In this document: positions 45,469 through 53,865 of the stretch, in pieces
Layout of the letters: each line of letters starts with the position of its first letter
How positions within the stretch are numbered: the first letter of the stretch is position 1
Assembly: GCA_945929965.1 (NCBI GenBank)
Contig: CAMEOT010000006.1
Location: 1 to 64,000 of the forward strand
Source of the DNA: an uncultured Lachnospiraceae bacterium
GTDB lineage: Bacteria; Bacillota; Clostridia; Lachnospirales; Lachnospiraceae
DNA length: 64,000 bases
Direction: 5' to 3'
The notes under the pieces: model-generated
Seen by the model: the letters and a program-made list of their open reading frames with translations, nothing else
Told to the model about the DNA's origin: nothing
Databases searched by the model: none
Translations under genes and position numbers: made by a program

Positions 45469-46338
45469 ATGAAGATCAGAGATATTTTGAATAAAGATAC
45501 AGCAACGATCTCTTTTGAGGTATTTCCTCCGAAGAAGAGTACGGATTTCGGAAATGTGGAGGCAGCAGCACTGGGGATCGCGGCATTGCAGCCTGCTTAT
45601 ATGAGCGTGACTTATGGCGCCGGCGGCAGTACCAAGGGACATACCATTGCTTTGGCAAGAGAGATTCAGAAGCAGTACAATGTGCCTACTGTGGCGCATC
45701 TGACCTGTGTCTGCGCTGACAGGAGCAGTATCGGCGCAGCTCTTACAGAAATGCAGGCAGCAGGGATCGAGAATATTTTAGCTCTGAGAGGAGATATTCC
45801 AAAGGATTTCGACGGAGAAGTATTTACAGATTTTACGCACGCCTCCGATCTGGTGCGTTTTATTAAGGAAAACGGAGATTTCTGCGTAGGAGGTGCCTGC
45901 TACCCGGAGGTGCATCCCGATTCTGCTAACAAAAATGCGGATATTCAGGGGCTGAAGGCGAAGGTGGATGCCGGTTGCGAATACCTGACGACCCAGATGT
46001 TCTTCGACAACAATATCTTCTTCAACTTTATGTACCGTGTGCGGGAAGCTGGGATTACCGTGCCCATCGTTCCCGGCATCATGCCCATTACCCGCGGCGT
46101 GCAGGTGAAGAATGCCGTAAAACTGTCCGGCTGTAATGTGCCGGAGCGCTTCAAAAATATCGTAGACCGTTTCGGTGATAACCCGGAAGCCATGAAACAG
46201 GCAGGTATCGCCTATGCCACCGATCAGATCATCGATCTGTTGGCCAACGGCGTAAAACATATCCATGTCTATTCCATGAATAAACCGGATGTGGCAGCCG
46301 GGATCCAGAGGAATCTGTCGGAGATTCTGAAGGCCTGA
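45469..46338 (+). CDS. metF: Methylenetetrahydrofolate reductase
   Basis: ISFEVFPPKK; MSVTYGAGGST; ALRGDIP; YLTTQMFFDN; VPGIMPIT. Confidence 0.95.
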   Translation: MKIRDILNKDTATISFEVFPPKKSTDFGNVEAAALGIAALQPAYMSVTYGAGGSTKGHTIALAREIQKQYNVPTVAHLTCVCADRSSIGAALTEMQAAGIENILALRGDIPKDFDGEVFTDFTHASDLVRFIKENGDFCVGGACYPEVHPDSANKNADIQGLKAKVDAGCEYLTTQMFFDNNIFFNFMYRVREAGITVPIVPGIMPITRGVQVKNAVKLSGCNVPERFKNIVDRFGDNPEAMKQAGIAYATDQIIDLLANGVKHIHVYSMNKPDVAAGIQRNLSEILKA

Positions 46339-46375
46339 GATAATGAACGCAAGTGAGCCAATACATTGACAGATG

Positions 46376-46420
46376 AAAAAGATGTACTATTATCTAAAGC
46401 AGAGGATAGTACATCTTTTT
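46376..46420 (+). terminator. Terminator after metF
   Basis: aaaaagatgtactat...atagtacatcttttt inverted repeat ending in T-run. Confidence 0.85.
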
Positions 46421-46474
46421 ATGTAGTGCTGAGGAAAGAAGCAGAATTGATGGGTGACGTGAGAAGGACAGGAT

Positions 46475-48292
46475 TTGTCAATGCGGAAAAATGCGTGGAA
46501 GAAGGAGCAGGAGAGGATGAAACAGATATCTGAGGCAGTGAAAAAGGATCAGATCCTGTATTATTTCAAAACCCAGTGGCCGGTGCTGCTGGCAGTCACG
46601 TTCTCCGGCCTGATCTATAACCTCGGACTTCTGGCAGGACCGTGGTTCGAGGGTCGGATGACGGGATGCCTGGTGGACATTCTGGGTGGGAAAGCAGGAT
46701 ACCAAGATATGCTGGTGCTGGTGACCGCATATGTGATGTCTATTGCCATAGTGCAGATATCCCGTTATATCAAACGTTTTTATGTCAGACGATTTGCTAA
46801 TAATGTAAATCGTGACATGAAAGAGATCCTATACCGCAGCCTGGTGCACAGAAGCCGTGCCGAACTGGAAGAAGAGGGTGTCGGAAATGTGATGACCAAG
46901 GCAATCCTGGATGTGGACGACTGCGCGGAGGGTATGCGGAAATTTACCACAGAGATCTTCGATACCGGTGTGGCACTGGCAGCATATGTGGGAATGCTGT
47001 TATTTTATGACTGGCGGCTGGCAATCTTAGGTATGCTGTTTTTACCGGTATCTTATGTGCTGGCGGAGAAGATGAAGCGTAACGTGCAGCGTACCGGAGC
47101 GGCATATAAGGAACAGTCCGGAGATTTAAGTGCCGCAACACTGGACAGAGCCACTAACGCTATCACTTACCGTGTCTATGGCAGAGAGGAAGAGCGCAGG
47201 CAGGCTTATGAAGCGAACCTTACCGATTATGAAACATCTGCTGTGAAGACCAATATCTGGAGTACTGCGTTCCCCCCGCTGTACCGGATCATCTCCATGA
47301 CAGGAGTATTGTTTATCTTGTATTTCGGCAGCAAAAATGTGCTTGGAACCGGCTGGAAAATATGGGATGTGGCAGCCTTTACCACGTTTTTATCCTGTTT
47401 TTTGAAGTTAGCCGTGAAATCTTCTCATGCCGCGAAGCTATTCAATGCAGTACATAAAGCCCAGGTCTCCTGGAAGCGCATCAAGCCACTGATGAAGGAA
47501 ACCACTTATGAGGACGACAGCCTGGTACAGGAGCCGGGAACGCTGGAAGTATCGGATGTAAGCTTCGCTTATCCCGGCGGAGAGAAGATCTATGAGGACT
47601 TCAATCTGTCAGCCACTCCGGGACAGATCATTGGTGTCACCGGCGCAGTGGCGTGTGGTAAATCCACATTGGGAAAGACCTTCCTCTGTGAATACCCTTA
47701 CGAAGGAAGGATCTGTTTTCGCGGCAAAGAATTATCCGGGATGACCAAGGCAGAGCAAAACGGCATGGTGGGATATTTAGGACACGATCCGGAGCTGTTC
47801 AATGATAGTGTCCGTAACAATATACTACTGGGCGATGATGACGATCCGGAGAAGTATCTGAAGGCAGTCTGTTTCGACGGTGAGGTGGCAGAGATGGAAG
47901 AGGGTATGGACACCATTGTGGGAAATGGTGGCGTCCGGCTCTCCGGTGGTCAGGCACAGCGGCTGGCATTGGCGAGAACCCTGTGCCATAAGCGTCCGGT
48001 CCTGATCCTGGACGATCCTTTTTCCGCACTGGATCGCAAGACGGAGGAAGAGGTTTTTGCCAATCTACGGAAGCTGGTAGCAGACAGTATTGTGATCCTA
48101 CTGTCCCATAGGCTGTATCTGTTCCCCAAAATGGATCAGGTGCTGTGGATGGAGGATGGAAAAGTGACTGCAGGAACCCACGAACAGATCCTTGAAAAGT
48201 TCCCGGAGTATGCGAGACTGTATGAAGCACAGGCGGATGGCGCTGATGCACACAGTACGCAGGAGGGAGGTCCGGATCATGCAGAAAAATAA
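46475..48292 (+). CDS. ABC transporter, TMD-NBD half 1 (LSGGQ intact, Walker B LILDD)
   Basis: GAVACGKST Walker A; LSGGQAQRLALARTL; LILDDPFSALD; TTG start at 46475 or ATG at 46481. Confidence 0.92.
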   Translation: MSMRKNAWKKEQERMKQISEAVKKDQILYYFKTQWPVLLAVTFSGLIYNLGLLAGPWFEGRMTGCLVDILGGKAGYQDMLVLVTAYVMSIAIVQISRYIKRFYVRRFANNVNRDMKEILYRSLVHRSRAELEEEGVGNVMTKAILDVDDCAEGMRKFTTEIFDTGVALAAYVGMLLFYDWRLAILGMLFLPVSYVLAEKMKRNVQRTGAAYKEQSGDLSAATLDRATNAITYRVYGREEERRQAYEANLTDYETSAVKTNIWSTAFPPLYRIISMTGVLFILYFGSKNVLGTGWKIWDVAAFTTFLSCFLKLAVKSSHAAKLFNAVHKAQVSWKRIKPLMKETTYEDDSLVQEPGTLEVSDVSFAYPGGEKIYEDFNLSATPGQIIGVTGAVACGKSTLGKTFLCEYPYEGRICFRGKELSGMTKAEQNGMVGYLGHDPELFNDSVRNNILLGDDDDPEKYLKAVCFDGEVAEMEEGMDTIVGNGGVRLSGGQAQRLALARTLCHKRPVLILDDPFSALDRKTEEEVFANLRKLVADSIVILLSHRLYLFPKMDQVLWMEDGKVTAGTHEQILEKFPEYARLYEAQADGADAHSTQEGGPDHAEK

Positions 48293-49958
48293 ACAGATGC
48301 AGAAAAATAAGAGACAGAATGTGAAAAATGTCCGCAGCGTGATCCGGCAGACTGTGACAGGCTATGCAGGGTTGTCACTGGGAATCGTGCTGGCAGTCGC
48401 AGGTGCCATTGTAACCGCGCTTTTGCCGCCCTGGATTCTGGGAAGTATCGTGGATACGATCACCGCAGGAAACGCAGTTCCGGTTGCATTGGTGATACTG
48501 TATTTTGCTTTTACGGTGCTCACCGGGCTGACCGAAAGCCTTCGGGAAGGTCTGCTGACGGTCTTCGGTCAGAAGATCACCCACGCATTGCGGAGCAGCA
48601 TGATGGACAAATACACGAACCTGACGGCAGGGGAACTGACGAAGCAGGAACCCGGTACTATTGTATCCCGGTTCGTAGGAGATGTGGATACGGTGGAGCA
48701 CCTGTTTACCTCCGGAATCATCAGCATGTTCGCCGATGCCTGTAAGATTATAAGTATTCTGGTGGTGATCTGGTTAAAAAACAGAGGACTGGCGATCGTA
48801 CTTTTGATCCTGCTGCCATTTCTGTATTGGTTCACCAGGACGGTGCAGAAAAACATGCTGAAAGCCCAGATCGAGAACCGTCGTGCTGTGGGCAGAGCCT
48901 CCGGACATGTGCCGGAGACGCTGCACAATATCCGCACCATTCATACGCTGGGAAAAGAGCGCTACATGGAGCAGCGGTATGATGAATATATTGCGGAGAG
49001 TTATCGCGCGGTAGATCGCACGAATTTCTATGATGCTATTTATTCCCCGGTGATCCTGATCCTGAATGCTATCGTGGTGGCGTTTGTGATGCTGTTTTCT
49101 GCCTCCGGTAATGCAAAGGTGCTGACACTGTTCGGCATGTCTGCAGGTACAGCGGTAGCGGTAATTAACTATATCTCCCAGATCTTTACCCCAGTGGAGA
49201 GTCTGGGAATGGAGATCCAGACCATACAGTCCGCCGTTGCGGGCGTGCACCGGATCAATGAATTCTATGTCCTGGAGGAATTGCCGGAGAGAGTACGGAA
49301 TTTGGAGACTCCGGTGACCACAGAGGAAGAGACGCCGTTTGTGGAACTGCAAAACGTGACCTTTGCTTATGAGGATGACAGTCGTAAAATCCTGCATCAC
49401 TTAAGCTTCCAAGTGTATCCAGGAGAACAGGTCACTCTGTCGGGCAGAACCGGTGCAGGGAAGAGCACGGTCTTCAAACTGTTGCTGGGACTCTATCAGC
49501 CGGGAGAGGGTAAAGTGCTGATTCAGGGAAGAGATGCTTTTCAGATTCCGGAAAATGAAAAGCGCAGCCTTTACGGCTATGTGGAGCAGACTTTTCACAG
49601 GGTACCCGGTACCGTGAAGGATCAGATCACGCTGTATGACGATTCTTTTACTATGGAAGAGGTACGGGAGGCTGCAAGAATTGCGGGACTGGATGCAACG
49701 ATAGAACAGCTGGAAAAAGGCTATGACACGCTCTGTACTTCGGAGATCTTCTCGCAGGGGCAGTGGCAGCTGTTATCCATTGCCAGAGCCGCCGTGGCGA
49801 AGCCGAAGCTCCTTCTGCTGGATGAGATTACGGCAAATCTGGATGCCCAGACTGAGGAAGAGGTGCTGCAGGCACTGAAGAGGGCTTCCGAAGGACGTAC
49901 CGTAATCTCGATTTCGCATAGAGTGAACGCGGAGACAGGACGGATCATTACATTTTAA
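48279..49958 (+). CDS. ABC transporter, TMD-NBD half 2 (degenerate signature FSQGQ)
   Basis: GRTGAGKST Walker A; FSQGQWQLLSIARA; LLLLDEITANLD. Confidence 0.92.
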   Translation: MQKNKQMQKNKRQNVKNVRSVIRQTVTGYAGLSLGIVLAVAGAIVTALLPPWILGSIVDTITAGNAVPVALVILYFAFTVLTGLTESLREGLLTVFGQKITHALRSSMMDKYTNLTAGELTKQEPGTIVSRFVGDVDTVEHLFTSGIISMFADACKIISILVVIWLKNRGLAIVLLILLPFLYWFTRTVQKNMLKAQIENRRAVGRASGHVPETLHNIRTIHTLGKERYMEQRYDEYIAESYRAVDRTNFYDAIYSPVILILNAIVVAFVMLFSASGNAKVLTLFGMSAGTAVAVINYISQIFTPVESLGMEIQTIQSAVAGVHRINEFYVLEELPERVRNLETPVTTEEETPFVELQNVTFAYEDDSRKILHHLSFQVYPGEQVTLSGRTGAGKSTVFKLLLGLYQPGEGKVLIQGRDAFQIPENEKRSLYGYVEQTFHRVPGTVKDQITLYDDSFTMEEVREAARIAGLDATIEQLEKGYDTLCTSEIFSQGQWQLLSIARAAVAKPKLLLLDEITANLDAQTEEEVLQALKRASEGRTVISISHRVNAETGRIITF

Positions 49959-51321
49959 TCCATCCAAATGCATTTGCTACAGAACTTAATAAAATAATCG
50001 TAGCAAATACCGGGCAGAGATACTTGATCATGAAATTGAATATCTTTTTGCGGCGGAAAGCGGCTTCTCCGTTCATGACTTCTTCTTCCACAGCCTTTAC
50101 TCCGATGACGTGGGATACCAGCAGACAGATGGTGATGGCAGCGATAGGCATCATTACGGAGTTGGTCAGGAAATCGAAGAAATCAAGGAACTGCATGCCG
50201 ATGATCTTCACAGCACCGAGCGGTCCGTAACCCAGTGAGGATAACGTTCCCAGTGCCAGCATGATCACACCCATGATCACGGTAGATTTTTTACGACCCC
50301 AGCCAAGCTCGTCCTCGAAAGTAGACACAGCACTTTCGGTAAGCGCAATGGAGCTGGTCATGGCTGCGAACAGTACCAGTACGAAGAACAGAATACCTAC
50401 GAAGGTGCCCATGCCCATGCTGTCGAAGACTTTGGGAAGTGTGATGAACATCAGGGAAGGACCAGCCTGTAAGGTATCGGGATCTCCGCCGGAAAATGCG
50501 AACACGGCGGGAATGATCATGAGACCTGCCATGATCGCGATGGCGGTATCAAAGATCTCCACATTTTTCGTGGAACCTTCAATGGAGACATCTTTTTTCA
50601 TATAAGAGCCGAAGGTGATAAGAATACCCATGGCAATGGACAGAGAGTAGAACATCTGACCCATGGCAGCTACGACTGTCATCCAGGAAAAATTCGCAGG
50701 ATTCGGGATCAGGAAATATTTCACACCGCTCAGTGCTCCCGGCCTGGTAACAGAATAGACGGTGATGACCACGGACAGCACTACCAGGATCGGCATCATA
50801 ATGCGGGATACACGCTCGATACCGTTGCGGACACCGGCGTAGATGATGCCCAGAGTACACAGAGTGAATACGATAAAGCACAGCTCAGTAGAGACACCAT
50901 TGGAAATAAACGTGGAAAAATAACCGTCCGTTGCCAGATCATGTCCGTGACCCTTGGCATATTCCACCAGATACTTGATCACCCATCCGCCGATGACGGA
51001 ATAATAAGGAACGATCAGAATAGGAATAATAGCGTTGATCCATCCGCCGAAGGACAGCCATTTGGATTTCCCGAAGGTATGAAAGGCACCCACGGGACTT
51101 TTACCTGTCATGCGTCCCAGTGAAGTCTCCGCCACGATCATGGTATAACCGAAGGTCAGCGCCAGAATAATATAGATCAACAGGAAGATTCCGCCGCCGT
51201 ATTTGGCTGCCAGATATGGGAAACGCCAGATATTGCCTAAGCCTACGGATGCTCCGGCAGCCGACAGGACGAAGCCGATCCTGCCTGAAAATGAACTTCT
51301 GTTATTATTTTTGTGATTCAT
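49948..51321 (-). CDS. Sodium-dependent transporter, NSS/SNF family
   Basis: GRIGFVLSAAGASVGLGNIWRFPYLAAKYGGGIFLLIYI. Confidence 0.95.
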   Translation of the reverse strand: MNHKNNNRSSFSGRIGFVLSAAGASVGLGNIWRFPYLAAKYGGGIFLLIYIILALTFGYTMIVAETSLGRMTGKSPVGAFHTFGKSKWLSFGGWINAIIPILIVPYYSVIGGWVIKYLVEYAKGHGHDLATDGYFSTFISNGVSTELCFIVFTLCTLGIIYAGVRNGIERVSRIMMPILVVLSVVITVYSVTRPGALSGVKYFLIPNPANFSWMTVVAAMGQMFYSLSIAMGILITFGSYMKKDVSIEGSTKNVEIFDTAIAIMAGLMIIPAVFAFSGGDPDTLQAGPSLMFITLPKVFDSMGMGTFVGILFFVLVLFAAMTSSIALTESAVSTFEDELGWGRKKSTVIMGVIMLALGTLSSLGYGPLGAVKIIGMQFLDFFDFLTNSVMMPIAAITICLLVSHVIGVKAVEEEVMNGEAAFRRKKIFNFMIKYLCPVFATIILLSSVANAFGWIKM

Positions 51322-51419
51322 AGTTTAAACACCCCACACTGTATTTTTTTGTCGCAAGTAGATTAAGTGTAACACAGAAATATAGGAAATACAAAGAAAA
51401 AAACATTTTGGTAAATGTC

Positions 51420-51449
51420 ACATAATTCTGTCATGATTTCCACATACTA
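51420..51449 (+). promoter_or_regulatory. Candidate forespore sigma-G/sigma-F-type promoter of spoVT
   Basis: ACATA - 18 nt - CATACTA (one mismatch to GHATR...CATWHTA). Confidence 0.55.
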
Positions 51450-51501
51450 CCCACACAGCACAATTATGGAAAGTAATCTGGAAAGCAGGAGGTTTTTGGA
51501 T

Positions 51502-52047
51502 ATGAAAGCAACCGGAATTGTAAGAAGAATAGATGACCTGGGACGCATCGTCATCCCGAAGGAGATCCGCCGTACGTTACACATCAGGGAAAGCGACCCT
51601 CTGGAAATATTTACTGACAGGGAGGGACAGATTATTCTGAAAAAATATTCTCCCATCGGAGAGATGACCACGTTCGCAAAACAGTATGCGGAAAGTCTTG
51701 CGCAGGTGTCCGGACATACGGCACTGATCGCAGACAGGGATCAGTTTATTGCGGTTGCAGGTGGCTGTAAGCAGCTGCTCAATAAGGCAGTAAGCCGTCA
51801 GCTGGAAGAGAAAATCAATAACAGAGAGACTGTGATCGCCGCAAAAGGAGACCGCAACTACGTCAACATTGCGGAAGACATTGCTGTGGACTATGCATGG
51901 CAGATGATCACCCCGATCCTCTGCGAGGGAGACATCATCGGCAGCGTGATCCTGCTGGAAAATGACGGGAAGAGCAAAATGGGAGAAGTGGAACAGAAAC
52001 TGGCGCAGTCCGCAGCAGGCTTCCTGGGCAGACAGATGGAGCAATAA
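51502..52047 (+). CDS. spoVT: Stage V sporulation protein T (AbrB + GAF)
   Basis: MKATGIVRRIDDLGRIVIPKEIRRTLHIRESDPLEIFTDREGQIILKKYSPIGEM; AGGAGG upstream. Confidence 0.95.
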   Translation: MKATGIVRRIDDLGRIVIPKEIRRTLHIRESDPLEIFTDREGQIILKKYSPIGEMTTFAKQYAESLAQVSGHTALIADRDQFIAVAGGCKQLLNKAVSRQLEEKINNRETVIAAKGDRNYVNIAEDIAVDYAWQMITPILCEGDIIGSVILLENDGKSKMGEVEQKLAQSAAGFLGRQMEQ

Positions 52048-52048
52048 A

Positions 52049-52093
52049 AAACGGTCGTAACCGGGTTAAGATACCACCTGGTTACGACCGTTT
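52049..52093. terminator. Bidirectional terminator between spoVT and Cache-GGDEF gene
   Basis: 14-bp perfect inverted repeat aaacggtcgtaacc/ggttacgaccgttt, extendable with wobble; right arm lies in the GGDEF 3' coding end. Confidence 0.8.
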
Positions 52094-53361
52094 GTCTTAC
52101 CGATATATAATTTCTCATCAGCTTCTTTTAATAATGTATGAACATCTTTGTCAGACTCACAGACCAGTCCGAAGGTCATATTTACCTTCACGTGTTGACC
52201 TTCATAGAGCGTATCCAGTTCGTGGATTTTGTCCATGAGAAGTTCCAGCTGTTTCCGTGCTTCTGCAAGATCTACATTTTCAAATACCAGTAGAAATTCC
52301 TCACCACCCCAACGCGCGGCAAAGCCACGGCGCCACATATGCTGCTTCAGCATGGCAGAAACATTTTTCAGTACGGCATCCCCACATTCGTGACCGTAGG
52401 TATCGTTAACCTTTTTGAAAAAGTCAATATCTCCGATGGCGAGCGCAAAAGAATGGCGGGAGGATCGGGCTTCCTCGAAGATCTGGCGCAGCTTTTTTTC
52501 CCCGCTGCGTCGGTTGTACAGCTCGGTCAGGGCATCCTGCTCGATCATGGTACGAAGAGAGCGCTGCATGGACAGGGCACAGCGACCGATATCACCTAAT
52601 TCATCACTGCGTTTTGTTACGGAATGATCCAGTGTGGCGTTCAGATTCCCGGAGGCTACCTCCGACAGGAAGCTGTGAATATGGAGTAATACAGCCACGA
52701 ATCTTCTGGTGTAAAAATAGATGCAGACAGCCACGAGAGCCACAAAACCGATGATCAGCCATGTCAGCGGATAGACATAACGTTGAATGGACTGAGATAC
52801 GGTGGCACTGGATTTTCCTATAAAAAGCATGCCAACTATGCTGCCGTCCTGATTGCGGACAGGACTATAATAGGAAAAATAAGACTTTCCATTGATCAGA
52901 GTGTTGATATAAAAATGATCTTCACCGGTATTCAGGACATCACGGATCACCACATCCGGAGCACCGGAGCCGACAATGCGGTCACCCTGGGCGTTATACA
53001 GAGACGTCAGAACGCGGGTATCCTGATAGAACAGGGTGATGTCCAGTCCGGTATCCTCTTTGAATTGATCAAATAGAGAATATTCACGGGTGATATCTAC
53101 ATCGCCCTTATACAGAAGGTAGGCAACATCACCTTCCAGCCGGTAATCGCCGGGATAGGCAGCGTTCAGAAGTGTAGTGGCACTTTTTGTGGCATCATAC
53201 AATTCACGTTCCACTTCCTGATACATAGTTTTTGTGAACCATTGGGAAGTGAAAAATAACATGACGATCCCCAGCGCCAGCAGGGGAATCAGGCCGATCG
53301 CCTGCAGAGTATATGATATTTTACCGCCGCTTCTTTTCGGCGTATTTTGCGTATTTTCCAT
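52066..53361 (-). CDS. Membrane Cache-GGDEF protein (predicted diguanylate cyclase)
   Basis: Two TMs flanking Cache-like domain (YYSPVRNQDGSIVGMLFIGKS), HAMP-like, then RWGGEEFLLVFE; start trimmed to MENTQNT. Confidence 0.9.
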   Translation of the reverse strand: MENTQNTPKRSGGKISYTLQAIGLIPLLALGIVMLFFTSQWFTKTMYQEVERELYDATKSATTLLNAAYPGDYRLEGDVAYLLYKGDVDITREYSLFDQFKEDTGLDITLFYQDTRVLTSLYNAQGDRIVGSGAPDVVIRDVLNTGEDHFYINTLINGKSYFSYYSPVRNQDGSIVGMLFIGKSSATVSQSIQRYVYPLTWLIIGFVALVAVCIYFYTRRFVAVLLHIHSFLSEVASGNLNATLDHSVTKRSDELGDIGRCALSMQRSLRTMIEQDALTELYNRRSGEKKLRQIFEEARSSRHSFALAIGDIDFFKKVNDTYGHECGDAVLKNVSAMLKQHMWRRGFAARWGGEEFLLVFENVDLAEARKQLELLMDKIHELDTLYEGQHVKVNMTFGLVCESDKDVHTLLKEADEKLYIGKTNGRNQVVS

Positions 53362-53479
53362 AGAATTCCCTGCCCCTTCCGGTAAGATCGGTACACATAT
53401 CAGTCTTAAAATAATTATATGAAATAAATGTCGGAAAAGCAAGAAAGAAAAGCTTTCTAAGCAAATCATAACATCCGGC

Positions 53480-53509
53480 TTGACAACGCAAAAAAATGAG
53501 ATATATAAT
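53480..53509 (+). promoter_or_regulatory. Sigma-A-type promoter for T-box/ileS
   Basis: TTGACA - 18 nt - TATAAT. Confidence 0.75.
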
Positions 53510-53529
53510 AGCGGTATATCAAAAATGCA

Positions 53530-53776
53530 TTGACGAAGAGAGTAACTTTTCCGCAGAAAGGCAAAGCGAGCCGGTGATGGTGAGAGACCGGTGCGAGTAA
53601 GGGAATCGTGAAAATCACTTCTGAGCTGTCAGAACAAAAGCGTAAGCCAGTAGTTCTGAACGGAATCCCGCCGTTACCGGGAGGCATATCACTCCTATAT
53701 ATAATAGGAAGTATGTTGTAAGAGGTGGTTAACGAATGCATGAGCTTCGTCCTGTTACGGGACGGAGCTTTTTTTG
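53530..53776 (+). promoter_or_regulatory. T-box riboswitch leader of ileS (specifier AUC at 53605..53607)
   Basis: GAAGAGAGTAAC start, AGCGAGCCGGTGATGGTGAGAGACCGG, AATCGTGAAAATCACTTCTGAG, AGAGGTGGTTAACGA antiterminator motif, terminator agcttcgtcc...gggacggagct+T-run. Confidence 0.9.
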
Positions 53777-53832
53777 ATACTATTCAGAAAGCATCAAAAC
53801 TGCGATTTTGTGAATGAGGCGCTGAATAGTAT
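53777..53832. repeat. Short palindromic repeat, copy 2
   Basis: atactattcag...ctgaatagtat, interior tgcgattttgtgaatg resembles copy at 8581..8654. Confidence 0.6.
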
Positions 53833-53865
53833 GATGCTGTAATAAGAAAAGAAAGGAAGCGCACT

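Noticed and set aside
49700-49958. Possible truncation of ABC half 2 (protein ends soon after the H-loop)
   Set aside because: Catalytic motifs through the H-loop are present and such short C-termini occur in this exporter type; not convincing as a pseudogene.
53466-53741. 91-aa minus-strand ORF over the ileS leader
   Set aside because: The region is explained by the T-box leader on the plus strand.
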